The position numbers were made by a program, and so were the translations under genes. A stretch of DNA of 40,351 nucleotides from positions 1 to 40,351 of the forward strand of contig RFHH01000053.1 in the NCBI GenBank assembly GCA_003696075.1. The letters are read 5' to 3'. The DNA is from Acidobacteriota bacterium (GTDB taxonomy: Bacteria > Acidobacteriota > Polarisedimenticolia > J045). Shown one piece after another: positions 1-7,728 of this stretch. Position 1 is the first letter of the stretch; each line of letters opens with the position of its first letter. Under the pieces are notes generated by a model that was not told where the DNA came from, made no database searches, and saw nothing but the letters and a program-made list of their open reading frames with translations.

Positions 1-414
1 CCTCGCATCGGCGAAATCCCCCAGGCCGAAGCGCTCGATGAGCGACTCGACGCGTTGCCGCACCCGGCTGCGCGGGAAGCCGTTGACGAGGGCGAAGAAC
101 TCGAGCGTCTCCCGGGCCGTCAGGCGCGGGTAGAGCGCGGTGGAGGAAGAATGGAAACCCAGCGACCGCCGTACGGCGACCGGCTCCTCGACGATGTCGT
201 GCCCCATCACGGTCGCCGTTCCGGAGGTCGGGCGGATGATGGTCGAGAGCATCCGCAAGGTGGTGGTCTTGCCGGCCCCGTTGGCTCCGAGGAGACCGAA
301 CACCTCGCCAGGACGACACTCGAAGTCGATGCCGTCCACCGCGCGGACTTCCCCTCGCGACTCGTCGTGGAAGACCTTGACCAGCCCCCGTGCGGCCACC
401 GGAATCTCAGCCAC
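1..414 (-). CDS. ABC transporter ATP-binding protein (NatA/CcmA-like), 3' end cut by window edge
   Basis: Only the N-terminal 138 residues lie in the window; the gene runs off the left edge. It is the nucleotide-binding subunit of an ABC-2 type exporter. The Walker A motif GANGAGKTT is visible near residue 45, followed by a Q-loop region (RRSLGFHSSSTALYPRLTA) typical of the NatA/CcmA family. The start is GTG at 414, with GGAGG 6 nt upstream, and it overlaps the stop of the upstream permease by 8 nt, so the two are translationally coupled. Signature motif, Walker B and the C-terminal end cannot be seen. The substrate is not evident. The pairing with a NatB-like permease suggests a sodium/drug-type exporter, but that is inference. 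Confidence 0.9.
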   Translation of the reverse strand, partial: MAEIPVAARGLVKVFHDESRGEVRAVDGIDFECRPGEVFGLLGANGAGKTTTLRMLSTIIRPTSGTATVMGHDIVEEPVAVRRSLGFHSSSTALYPRLTARETLEFFALVNGFPRSRVRQRVESLIERFGLGDFADAR

Positions 415-1675
415 GGCCCGCCTCCGTCGGCCGGCCGCGCCGCAGGACCCGGCGGAGGAGTGACGCCGGTGAGCGGCCCGGCGCCCCGAGCAGGAAATCC
501 TCGCGTCCGATGATCCGGGATGCGGCGAGGAGACACAGCGCGATCGCGGCTCCCTGGACGCCGACGGCGGCGGCGATCGCCGGCCAGGAGAAAACGCCGT
601 TGAGTGCGTCGCGGAGCATCAGCAGGACGCCCACCACCGGAACGGCGGCCCAGCGCAGGTCGAGCCGGATGTCCGGATCTTGAAGGAGGAGCAGCGGCAG
701 AACGGTCAGCAGATACAGGGGAACGACCATCGACTGACCCTCGCGGAATGTGCGGGCGGCCGAGGCGGCCAGCATCATCAGGGCAGCGAGCAGCAGGGCG
801 ACCGCCACGATGCCCGCCGCGAACAGGAGAACCGTCCCCGGAGACAGGCTGAAGCGGAAGTCGGCCGTCCGGGAGCCCAGAATCGGCGCGAGCATGAACC
901 TCATGCTCGCCACCATCGCGGCGACGTTGAGCAGGCCCGCGAGCGCGCCGAGGGTGGCGACGTGAAGGTACTTGGCGGCGGCGACCTGCCAGCGCGGGAC
1001 GGCCAGCGTCAGCGTCGTCTCCCACGTCGAGCGTTCGCGCTCGCCGGCGGTCGCGTCCACCGCCGGCGCCATCGTGCCGACGGCGACGATGATGACGACG
1101 AGCAGCGGCAGCATCATCCCCAGCAGGTACGCTCCCATCTGGCGGCCGGTCGCTGCGTTCCTCCGCTCCACGGCGAACAGCACCCAGTCGCGATCGGGCA
1201 CTCCTGCTCGCCGGGCCCGGTCGGCGGCATCGTCGGCGCGCAGGCGACCGACGATCTCCTCCAGTCGCGTCTTCGCCATGCGGCTGCGGTCGCGAGCGCC
1301 GTCGTACTCGAGGACCAGAGCCGGACTTCGTGCTCCCGGGGCCGGCGCACCGACCGAGAGAACCGCATCGACCCGGCCGGAGCGCAGCTGCTCTTGCGGG
1401 GTCCCGCCGCCTGCAACTTCGACGATCTCGAGGTCTTCCGCCGCCAGGATCCGCTCGCGCAAGGCGGGCAGCTTCCCGCCGTCCCGCAGGAGCACGCGTC
1501 CCCGGAGCCCTTCGACCTGCCCCTGAACGAAAGTCACCCCGGTGAAGATGAGCCAGATGAGCGTCGGGTAGAGGAAGATCGGTATCAGCACGCTGGAGAC
1601 CAGGATCGTCCGTTCGCGGAGGGAGCAGCGCAGCTCGCGCCGGTACAGGGCGAAAAGGGGCCGCCAGCGGTTCAT
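407..1675 (-). CDS. ABC-2 type transporter permease (NatB-like)
   Basis: 422-aa membrane subunit partnering the downstream ATPase. It has an N-terminal transmembrane helix (about residues 25-48), then a long extracytoplasmic domain of about 120-150 residues, then five or so hydrophobic segments in the C-terminal half beginning at MGAYLLGMMLPLLVVIIVAV. This is the COG1668/NatB layout. The cytoplasmic start MNRWRPLFALYRRELRCSLRER is typical of the family. The start codon sits only 6 nt after a TACAAT box, so the message may be leaderless; no Shine-Dalgarno is visible. The end overlaps the ATPase gene by 8 nt. Substrate unknown. Confidence 0.9.
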   Translation of the reverse strand: MNRWRPLFALYRRELRCSLRERTILVSSVLIPIFLYPTLIWLIFTGVTFVQGQVEGLRGRVLLRDGGKLPALRERILAAEDLEIVEVAGGGTPQEQLRSGRVDAVLSVGAPAPGARSPALVLEYDGARDRSRMAKTRLEEIVGRLRADDAADRARRAGVPDRDWVLFAVERRNAATGRQMGAYLLGMMLPLLVVIIVAVGTMAPAVDATAGERERSTWETTLTLAVPRWQVAAAKYLHVATLGALAGLLNVAAMVASMRFMLAPILGSRTADFRFSLSPGTVLLFAAGIVAVALLLAALMMLAASAARTFREGQSMVVPLYLLTVLPLLLLQDPDIRLDLRWAAVPVVGVLLMLRDALNGVFSWPAIAAAVGVQGAAIALCLLAASRIIGREDFLLGAPGRSPASLLRRVLRRGRPTEAGRG

Positions 1676-1681
1676 CGCGGG

Positions 1682-1687
1682 ATTGTA
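1682..1687 (-). promoter_or_regulatory. -10 box of the ABC permease-ATPase operon
   Basis: TACAAT on the minus strand ends 6 nt before the permease ATG at 1675. With the usual -10 to +1 distance, transcription would begin at or next to the start codon. No convincing -35 hexamer is seen 16-18 nt upstream. Confidence 0.45.
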
Positions 1688-1735
1688 CCGCGGTGCGCGA
1701 GGGCCGGAGCCCGCGATCCGGGGCCCGCGATCCCG

Positions 1736-1741
1736 TAGACT
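1736..1741 (+). promoter_or_regulatory. -10 box for the methyltransferase gene
   Basis: TAGACT lies 28 nt ahead of the ATG at 1770, in the 94-nt divergent gap with the ABC operon. No clear -35 partner. Confidence 0.35.
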
Positions 1742-1769
1742 CGTGCGGCGCGCCCGGGCGAGGAGGGCG

Positions 1770-2384
1770 ATGGGCTTCTATGGGGAAACGGTTCTCCCGC
1801 GGCTGATCCACTTCGTGCTCGGCCGCCGCGCCATCTCCCGGCTGCGGAGCCGCCGGCTCGCCGGGGTGCGGGGAGTCGTCGTCGAGATCGGTTTCGGCAG
1901 CGGACTGAGCCTCCCGCACTACACGCCGGCGGTCACCCGCCTGATCGGCATCGATCCCACCAGAGGCGCGCTCCGGCTCGCACGGGACGTCCTGGCGTCC
2001 GCGCGCTTCCCGGTCGCACTCGTCGCCGCGAGCGCCGAACACCTCCCGCTGGCGGACGGATCGGCCGACGCGGTGGTCAGCGCCTTCACGCTGTGCTCGA
2101 TCCCCGACGTCGACCGAGCCCTCGCCGAGGTCGGCCGGGTGCTCCGTCCCGGCGGGGAGCTCCACTTCGTCGAGCACGGTCTTTCCGACGAGCCCCGCAC
2201 GGCCCGCTGGCAAGAGCGGCTGACGCCCCTCCAGCGGCGTCTCGCGGGCGGATGCCGCCTCGACCGCGAGTTCGGGGGACTCGCGCGCCGGGCCGGCTTC
2301 GTTCTGGAGGAGCTGGAGCGCTTCCGTCTTCCCGGCCCCCGGATCCTCACCGAAATCTATGCGGGCATCGCGCGGCGCCCGTGA
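1770..2384 (+). CDS. Class I SAM-dependent methyltransferase
   Basis: 204-aa methyltransferase of the type-11/UbiE-like fold. Motif I is VVEIGFGSGLSLPHY (near residue 35), followed by the acidic loop GIDPTRGALRLAR, the AEHLPLADGSADAVVS motif and the VLRPGGELHFVEHG strand, in the order seen in small phospholipid/quinone-type methyltransferases. The N-terminal MGFYGETVLPRLIHFVL is a short hydrophobic, possibly membrane-associating helix that is common in METTL7/PmtA-like relatives. The start is ATG 1770 with GAGGAGG just upstream; a longer in-frame extension back to 1683 lacks family similarity. The radical SAM gene follows 73 nt later and may be linked, but its own -10 box lies between them. 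The acceptor substrate cannot be told. Confidence 0.85.
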   Translation: MGFYGETVLPRLIHFVLGRRAISRLRSRRLAGVRGVVVEIGFGSGLSLPHYTPAVTRLIGIDPTRGALRLARDVLASARFPVALVAASAEHLPLADGSADAVVSAFTLCSIPDVDRALAEVGRVLRPGGELHFVEHGLSDEPRTARWQERLTPLQRRLAGGCRLDREFGGLARRAGFVLEELERFRLPGPRILTEIYAGIARRP

Positions 2385-2405
2385 GTCGGCGGCCGGCCCC
2401 GCCGC

Positions 2406-2411
2406 TATACT
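2406..2411 (+). promoter_or_regulatory. -10 box ahead of the radical SAM gene
   Basis: TATACT in the 73-nt gap after the methyltransferase, about 46 nt before the ATG at 2458. No good -35. Confidence 0.4.
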
Positions 2412-2457
2412 GCGCCGGTCCGCGGCCGGCGGCGGCTGCGGGGGAGGGCGCTCGCGC

Positions 2458-3693
2458 ATGACCCCCGGCGGAAGGTGCCGGACCGAATCCCGCCCGCAGT
2501 TGTCGCTCAACGACGACCCGCGCCTGTCGCGCTACGTCGTCGTCGAGCGGGGACCGGATGGAACGCGGCGGCTTCGGCACACCGTCACGTGGAGCACGCT
2601 CCCGCCGGACGCGCCGGAGGAAGCGCTCCGCGCGGAATTCTTCCTCGCGGGTCAGGAAGAGGAGGCGCTCGAGCGGCGCCTCGCATCCGAACCGACGCGG
2701 ATCGCGCTCACCCTGGTCGTGACGTGGCGGTGCAATCTGCGCTGCACGCACTGCAGCGTGCTGCACCGGCTCGTGCGGCGTGAGGAACGCGGGCTCCGCC
2801 CGGGGGATTTCCGGGACTTCGTGGAGCGGTGGCGCCACCGGGTCGCCCCGCCGGAAGGTTTCACTCTCTCTCTGGTCGGCGGTGAGCCGCTCCTCGAGCC
2901 GGACCTGTGCAGCGAGGCGGTATCGGCGGTGAGGGGCGGGGGGACCGCCCGGTGCGACATCACGACGAACCTGGCGGTGATCCTGCAGCCGGCACACATC
3001 GAGCTCCTTTCCCGCCTCGACGCGATCGTCGTCAGCCTGGATGGACTGGAGGAAGCCCACAACGCCCAGCGCCGGCCCTACCGGGACGGCTTCGATCCGT
3101 TCCGCCGGACCTGGGAGAACCTGGAGAGGCTGGTGGCGGAAGGGCTCGCCGATCGGATCCACGTCCAGGGGGCGGTGCGCGACCCCTACGGCACGATCGA
3201 GCACTTCGAGAACTACCAGCGGGCGCTGATGGCGATCGGGATCCGCTGGGACCGGATCTCGTTCGGGGCGGTGCACCCGACCGTGCGAGATCCGGCCGTC
3301 CAGCGCACCTTCCTCCGGACGCTCCGCGACCCTCTCCCGCGGTGGCAGATGTGCTGCAAGTACCGTGGCGGCCGGTCCTTGACGGTCGGTCCCGACGGGG
3401 GCGTCTACTCCGACTTCTACGATTACGAGCGTCTCGGCAGTGTCGGCGATCCGCCGGAGGCGATCCTGGAACGGTTCCGGGCGCTCGCCCGCTCGATGCC
3501 GGCGCTCCGCGATCCGACATGCCGCGCCTGCCCGGTGCTCGGGTGCTGTTGGGGCGGCTGCACGAACGCCCGCCTCCTCGTGGGGGATCGGCCGAGCGAG
3601 CATTGCGGCCGGGAATCGCTGATCCGGACGGTGCGCCGCCTGGCCGAGGAGGGACGCCTCCCGGAACACGGCGCCCGACCGCGTTGCGGCTGA
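2458..3693 (+). CDS. Radical SAM / SPASM-like protein
   Basis: 411-aa radical SAM enzyme. The SAM-cluster motif CNLRCTHC (CX3CX2C; C92, C96, C99) is followed by the GGEPLLEPDL motif. The C-terminus carries Cys-rich SPASM-like sequence (CCKYRGG, then CRACPVLGCCWGGC and EHC) that would bind auxiliary iron-sulfur cluster(s). The about 85-residue N-terminal part is unlike the core and may bind a peptide substrate. Proteins of this build often modify ribosomal peptides or act as sulfatase-maturase relatives. No precursor peptide is seen nearby, so the substrate is unknown. ATG 2458 was chosen over an upstream in-frame ATG at 2359 because the -10-like box at 2406 and a GGGAGGG stretch (about 2441) precede it. 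Confidence 0.85.
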   Translation: MTPGGRCRTESRPQLSLNDDPRLSRYVVVERGPDGTRRLRHTVTWSTLPPDAPEEALRAEFFLAGQEEEALERRLASEPTRIALTLVVTWRCNLRCTHCSVLHRLVRREERGLRPGDFRDFVERWRHRVAPPEGFTLSLVGGEPLLEPDLCSEAVSAVRGGGTARCDITTNLAVILQPAHIELLSRLDAIVVSLDGLEEAHNAQRRPYRDGFDPFRRTWENLERLVAEGLADRIHVQGAVRDPYGTIEHFENYQRALMAIGIRWDRISFGAVHPTVRDPAVQRTFLRTLRDPLPRWQMCCKYRGGRSLTVGPDGGVYSDFYDYERLGSVGDPPEAILERFRALARSMPALRDPTCRACPVLGCCWGGCTNARLLVGDRPSEHCGRESLIRTVRRLAEEGRLPEHGARPRCG

Positions 3694-4139
3694 GCGGCAC
3701 GCCCGGCCCGCCCCTGGCGAGGCCGGCGGAGCCCGCCCCTCGTTCCGGGACGCGGATGCGGAGCCGAGCAGCCGCGCGAACGCGGCGGCGCCGGCGGGCG
3801 CCTCGGGCCACTTTGGGTCGGTGATCCATCCCGCCGACCGGGCGGAACGAGAGCCAGGCCGGGGCCGGAGAGCCCCGCCGGTCCCCGGCTCCGGGCCGGA
3901 CGGAAAGAGGCGCGCAGGGGCACGGGAAGGCGAACCTCCCATGGTGCGTTCCCGTGTCCGATCCACCGACCGCTCGTCGGTTGCGGCTCGATGGCCGCGA
4001 GATCGGCCCGATATCTGCATGTGGCGCCGAGTTGCGCGGCGTTTCGCACCGTCGGGGTGTACCGCCCGCCCGATCCGGACACCCCGCTGCCGTCGCCGCG
4101 CGGACCCGCGCGCTCCGGCGCCGGGTCCTCGGCCCGGCG
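3694..4139. other. Convergent intergenic region without a recognisable gene
   Basis: 446 nt between the radical SAM gene and the acyltransferase, which converge here. No coding frame looks real. It contains a perfect 8-bp inverted repeat CACGGGAA/TTCCCGTG (3921-3928 and 3949-3956, 20-nt loop). A stretch near 4044-4065 (GCACCGTCGGGGTGTACC) vaguely resembles the intergenic repeats near 21.6-21.85 kb. No T-tract terminator is seen. Confidence 0.5.
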
Positions 4140-5639
4140 TCAGCCACCCGGCCAGGGAAGGGGGGCTTCGTGAAGGAAGGCTTCCGGCCCCGACCCCGGC
4201 CCATCCGCCCAGTTCGCCTCGACGGGCTGACCGCAGGCGGTCGCCAGATCGGCGAGCCAGCGGGTGGGGTCACCCGGGAGACCCCGAAGGACCACGACCT
4301 GGCGCACCGGCCGGTGTCCGTTCTGGCCCGGTGCTCCGACCCGGGCGAGGGCTTCGGGTGGCTCCCCCAGCGCCCACCATTCGTCGCCGGGTGTCCACGT
4401 CGCCCGCAGCCGGGCCACGCTCGTCGCACCCACCGCCGTGGCCAGGTACAGCTCGAGCCGCGAGTCGATCTCGAGCCTCCGCGCGGTTCGGCGGGCGGGC
4501 GCCGCAGCCGGCTGCGCCCGGAGGCGCCGTCCCGGCGGCCGCGCCACCGCCGCCCGGCGCCGCCGTCGCAGGCGCCGGCGCGCGGAAGCGGCGGCGCGGG
4601 AGGCGGCGTGCCGGACCGGTGCCACCAGCCTCGCCACCGAGCGGCGCCGCGTCGCGCAGAGGGTGAGAAGCCGGGGGCGTTCCGGGCCGAGCTGGTCCTT
4701 CTGCGGTCCGCGGCCGGGCAGGTAATCGACGAGGGCCGGCGGACTCGCGGCGAACTCGCTCTCGAGTCCGCGCCACATCACGATCGTTCCCGCGCTGAGG
4801 GCAGCGAGCCTCCGGTCGTAGACGGTGGAATAGGCGACGGCGACCTCCCCGACGCGGAACCAGATGATGGCGGCGGCCGGCACACCTGCGACCCGGAGCA
4901 CGTGCAGCCGGGACCAACCGCGGCGGTCACCCCAAGCGAGCAGCGCCTCGCGGTGGCGGGCGGTGATTGGGTGGAGCGGCCCCTTCCACCCGCGCGCGTG
5001 GAGTTCGCGGTAAACGTGAAAGGCGGCGCTCGCCGGGCGCGCGCGACCGCCGAACGAATCGACCGCGAGGGGCCCGAGCCGAGCGGCCTTGTTGCTGAAG
5101 TTCTTCACCGTCCGCTCGTACTTGCGGAAGCGGCGCCTGAAGCGATCCCACGGCTCGCCGGCAGGAGCGAGACACTCCGCGGTTCCCGGGCGCAGCCGAA
5201 CCGAGAAGCCCGCCGCCTCGAGGGCCCGCGCGAGGAGGGGAGTGGCGGGATCGCGCTCGGGAAGGAGCGGAAGATCCAGCTCCCGGATCCCGGTCGAGGC
5301 CACCGCCTCGGCGAGCGCCTCCAGAACCTCGCGCCGGGGGCTCTCTCCGGCGAGCGCGGCCCGGACGCGCGGGCGGAAGTCGAGCCCGGCCGCTTCCCAC
5401 CGCCCGGACCGGCGGGCGACCAGGGGCAGCACGGCGACGAGCCGCTCCCCCTCGAAAACCGCCGGGAGCCGCAGCGCCGGTTCCACCTCCGGGGCGGCGT
5501 CCAGCCAGGCCCGAAGCCAGCTCCACGAGTCGTAGAGGTCGGCCTGCACACCCCGGGACGGCGGCAGAGCGTCCCAGGCGCGAGCGAGCGGGTCATCCGC
5601 TCCGGGCATCCTCTCGATGAGCCGCGCCGCGAGGTGCAC
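4140..5639 (-). CDS. GNAT-fold acyltransferase (CelD/BioF2-like) with Arg-rich C-terminal extension
   Basis: About 499 aa. The N-terminal 330 or so residues match the FemAB/CelD-like double-GNAT pattern. Recognisable are an initial WDALPPSRGVQADLYDSWSW-type segment, then RFRRRFRKYERTVKNFSNKAARLGP (helix before the second GNAT half), RELHARGWKGPLHP, and the AAIIWFRVGEVAVAYSTVYDRRLAALSAGTIV core where acyl-CoA would bind. After about residue 335 comes an extraordinary Arg/Ala-rich linker (RRRLRRRRR) and then a separate domain of about 100 residues of unknown kind. Relatives act on exopolysaccharide or peptidoglycan precursors, but the substrate here is not evident. The start is GTG 5639 with GGAGG 10 nt upstream; ATG 5609 is the alternative. 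Confidence 0.75.
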   Translation of the reverse strand: MHLAARLIERMPGADDPLARAWDALPPSRGVQADLYDSWSWLRAWLDAAPEVEPALRLPAVFEGERLVAVLPLVARRSGRWEAAGLDFRPRVRAALAGESPRREVLEALAEAVASTGIRELDLPLLPERDPATPLLARALEAAGFSVRLRPGTAECLAPAGEPWDRFRRRFRKYERTVKNFSNKAARLGPLAVDSFGGRARPASAAFHVYRELHARGWKGPLHPITARHREALLAWGDRRGWSRLHVLRVAGVPAAAIIWFRVGEVAVAYSTVYDRRLAALSAGTIVMWRGLESEFAASPPALVDYLPGRGPQKDQLGPERPRLLTLCATRRRSVARLVAPVRHAASRAAASARRRLRRRRRAAVARPPGRRLRAQPAAAPARRTARRLEIDSRLELYLATAVGATSVARLRATWTPGDEWWALGEPPEALARVGAPGQNGHRPVRQVVVLRGLPGDPTRWLADLATACGQPVEANWADGPGSGPEAFLHEAPLPWPGG

Positions 5640-5699
5640 GCCGCCGGGACCTCCGCGGGGGCGCCCCGCCGGGGCCCCGCCTCGCCTGCTCCCCGGAGG

Positions 5700-5729
5700 A
5701 CCGTAGGTCCGATCCCGGCACGCCCGCAA
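5700..5729 (-). promoter_or_regulatory. Possible promoter of the acyltransferase gene
   Basis: TTGCGG (5724-5729) and TACGGT (5700-5705) are separated by 18 nt on the minus strand, about 60 nt ahead of the GTG at 5639. Moderate match only. Confidence 0.3.
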
Positions 5730-5843
5730 CCGCCGCTCGTCCCGACCGGACGACCGCTGGCGGCCGAGGCGTTATGGTGGACCCGTCCGGCCCGTTATCA
5801 GGGCGGCGGGAGGCCACCGGCCGACCCGCGAGGAGAACACGCC

Positions 5844-6413
5844 ATGCCATCCCTCCGACCCAGCCCTCGATTCAGCGTCGCGGCCATCCTCGTGGCTCTC
5901 CTGGCGAGCGGCCTCGCGGCCGCCCAGGAGCGCTGGCTCCACGTCCGCATCGTGGACGCCTCCGACGACGCGACAGACGTGAAGATCAACCTTCCGCTGG
6001 AGACGGTGCGCGCCTTGCTTCCCGCTTTCCAGGAGGCGGTCCGGGAGGCATACCGTGAGGTCAGGAGCGATCTGGCGGAGCAGGGGGTGGACCTCGAGGC
6101 GATCCGCCAGGCGCTGCAGAACGTGCCCGACGGCGAGTTCGTCACCATCCAGAGTGCCGGGGAGAACGTCCGGATCGCGAAGGAGAAGGGTTTCCTCGTG
6201 GTGCGGGTGAACGAGGCGGACAAGGAGCGGGTCGACCTGAAGGTTCCGACCCGGGTCTTCGAGGTGCTCGTCGCCGCCGGGGACGACGAGAGCGTGGACC
6301 TCGCGGCGGCCCTCGACGCGCTTGCCGAGACCACCGGGCAGGATCTCGTCCAGGTGACCGACGGGGAGAGCCGCATCCGCATCTGGATCGATGAAAAGGA
6401 GACCGCCGACTGA
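5844..6413 (+). CDS. Secreted protein of unknown function
   Basis: 189 aa with a clear Sec signal peptide: basic n-region, hydrophobic FSVAAILVALLASGL, and a likely cleavage after AAA-Q (about residue 28). The mature part opens WLHVRIVDASDDATDVKINLPLETVRALLP. It reads as an acidic, mixed alpha/beta periplasmic protein, with a second half (NVRIAKEKGFLVVRVNEADKERVDLKVPTRVFEVLVA) that looks like a repeat of the same strand-loop-strand theme. I recall similar short secreted proteins in Acidobacteria, but no function is known to me. ATG 5844 has AGGAGA 7 nt upstream. A TATGGT box at 5773-5778 could be its -10. Confidence 0.75.
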   Translation: MPSLRPSPRFSVAAILVALLASGLAAAQERWLHVRIVDASDDATDVKINLPLETVRALLPAFQEAVREAYREVRSDLAEQGVDLEAIRQALQNVPDGEFVTIQSAGENVRIAKEKGFLVVRVNEADKERVDLKVPTRVFEVLVAAGDDESVDLAAALDALAETTGQDLVQVTDGESRIRIWIDEKETAD

Positions 6414-6421
6414 ACCGGGCG

Positions 6422-6449
6422 GCGGGCCGGGACGGCAGGCCCGGCCCGC
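6422..6449. terminator. GC hairpin between convergent genes
   Basis: A perfect 10-bp stem GCGGGCCGGG/CCCGGCCCGC with an 8-nt loop fills the 39-nt gap between the secreted protein and mscS, which converge. It has no T-tract on either strand, so it may end transcription poorly on its own or protect both 3' ends. Confidence 0.5.
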
Positions 6450-6452
6450 GGC

Positions 6453-7286
6453 TCAGGACACGGCAGCGCCCTTGAGGTGCACGTCGTGCTGAGGGTAGGG
6501 AATCGAGCACCCCGCCGCCTCCAGCTCTTCCTTGATCTTCCTCAGCAGGTCGAAGCGGAGCGGCCAGTAGTCCTCGCGGCGGCACCAGGGGCGGACGACG
6601 AGGTCCACGGAGGATTCCCCGAGCGCCGAGACCGCCACCACGGGGGCCGGATCCGACAGCACGCGAGGGTCCTCGCCGAGCACCCGCTCGACAGTCTCGA
6701 CGGCGGTCGACAGATCGTCGTCATAGGACACGCCGACGACGATCTCGAGCCGGCGCGTGTCGTCGGCCGTGTAGTTCCTGATGGTCGCGCCGAAGACCTG
6801 GGAGTTCGGGATCAGGACACGCACGTTGTCGGGGGTGTCCAGCACGGTCACGAACGGTCCGATCTCCCGGACGCTACCGGCGACGCCGCCGATTTCGACG
6901 AAATCGCCGACCTGGAAGGGCCGGAAAATCAGAAGCATCACCCCCGAGGCGAAGTGCGCGAGGGTTCCCTGAAGCGCCAGGCCCAAGGCCAGTCCCGCTG
7001 CGCCGAGCAGCGCCACGAGCGAAGCGGTTTGCACGCCGAACAGGCCGAGGACCGCGGTGACCACCAACGCCAGGAACCCGTAGTACGCGAGGTTGCATAG
7101 GAAGGGCGAGAGCGTCGGATCGATCCGGGACCGCTGGAGGCCGCGCTCGAGGGCGGACCGGATGGCGCGGGCGGCGATCCATCCGAGAAACAGGACGGCC
7201 AAGGCTCCCAGAGCCTTGAGTCCCCAGACGGACAGCATGGCCAGCAACGGCTCCGCCAACTGGGTGAAGCGGGTTGATCCAGGCAT
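6453..7286 (-). CDS. mscS: Small-conductance mechanosensitive channel MscS family
   Basis: 277 aa, close to the E. coli MscS length (286). It is an inner-membrane channel that opens under membrane tension to release solutes on hypo-osmotic shock. Three transmembrane segments are visible: residues about 12-40 (LLAMLSVWGLKALGALAVLF), about 65-90, and the pore-lining TM3, rich in Gly/Ala (LLGAAGLALGLALQGTLAHFASGV). After these come the hallmark beta-domain sequence FQVGDFVEIGGVAGSVREIG and the PNSQVFGATIRNY motif. The C-terminal alpha/beta vestibule domain is present (KIKEELEAAGCSIPYPQ). The start ATG 7286 has GGAGG 4 nt upstream. A TATGAT box at 7346-7351 is the likely -10. Confidence 0.95.
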   Translation of the reverse strand: MPGSTRFTQLAEPLLAMLSVWGLKALGALAVLFLGWIAARAIRSALERGLQRSRIDPTLSPFLCNLAYYGFLALVVTAVLGLFGVQTASLVALLGAAGLALGLALQGTLAHFASGVMLLIFRPFQVGDFVEIGGVAGSVREIGPFVTVLDTPDNVRVLIPNSQVFGATIRNYTADDTRRLEIVVGVSYDDDLSTAVETVERVLGEDPRVLSDPAPVVAVSALGESSVDLVVRPWCRREDYWPLRFDLLRKIKEELEAAGCSIPYPQHDVHLKGAAVS

Positions 7287-7345
7287 CGTTCCTCCGATCT
7301 TCGAGCGGACGGTGGAGCATCCGCCTGCGGTCGCGACTCGCGACG

Positions 7346-7351
7346 ATCATA
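7346..7351 (-). promoter_or_regulatory. -10 box of mscS
   Basis: TATGAT on the minus strand, about 60 nt ahead of the mscS ATG. It is immediately preceded by the GGAAGCACCTC motif (7353-7363), which may be an operator or activator site. Confidence 0.45.
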
Positions 7352-7712
7352 AGAGGTGCTTCCCCGATGGTGCGCTGTCGCGCCGGTGGGGCGCGGGGGC
7401 GGCCCGTCCCGTCTTGCCTCCCGCATCCGGGACGCGCGCGCCGATCGGCCCCTCCGCCACACGCCGGATCCGGCATTCTCCGGCACGACCCGAAGGCGAA
7501 AGACCCGCCGCTCGCGCTTCCGCGGCAACCGCCGCGCCTTCGAAGCCGCCCGCCGCTCCGAGCCGCCTTTCTGTCCCGACTCCCCCTGCCGCGCCCACCG
7601 CACCGGCGCCCGCTCCCGCGGCTGGTCGTCCCGCCGCCGCGGCGGTCCTGTCGGGAACCGTGCGAAGAGACGCCCGGCGCCGAAAACGCGCCGCGAAGGA
7701 AGCACCTCCGTC

Positions 7713-7721
7713 TGGTAAAAT
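7713..7721 (+). promoter_or_regulatory. Extended -10 promoter of the CYTH-MurU-AmgK operon
   Basis: TGGTAAAAT is an extended -10 (TGn-TAnnnT). It ends 7 nt before the ATG at 7729, so the transcript is probably leaderless or nearly so. A copy of GGAAGCACCTC lies 8 nt upstream of the -10 hexamer. Confidence 0.5.
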
Positions 7722-7728
7722 CAGCAAG

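Larger units (their letters stand above)
7287..7728. other. Divergent control region between mscS and the CYTH operon
   Basis: 442 nt with no convincing gene. Each side has a -10 box: TATGAT at 7346-7351 (minus, for mscS) and TAAAAT at 7716-7721 (plus). The 11-mer GGAAGCACCTC lies upstream of each -10 in the same relative orientation: minus 7353-7363 and plus 7698-7708. The middle is very GC-rich, and reading frames through it look accidental. Confidence 0.5.

Noticed and set aside
207-2510. Very long minus-strand frame across the ABC permease, methyltransferase and the start of the radical SAM gene
   Set aside because: Its protein is low-complexity Arg/Gly/Pro, and three real genes lie in other frames across the same region; such frames are common in GC-rich DNA.
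7093-7728. Upstream extension of the CYTH gene
   Set aside because: The added sequence has no CYTH similarity and overlaps mscS; the extended -10 promoter lies immediately before ATG 7729.
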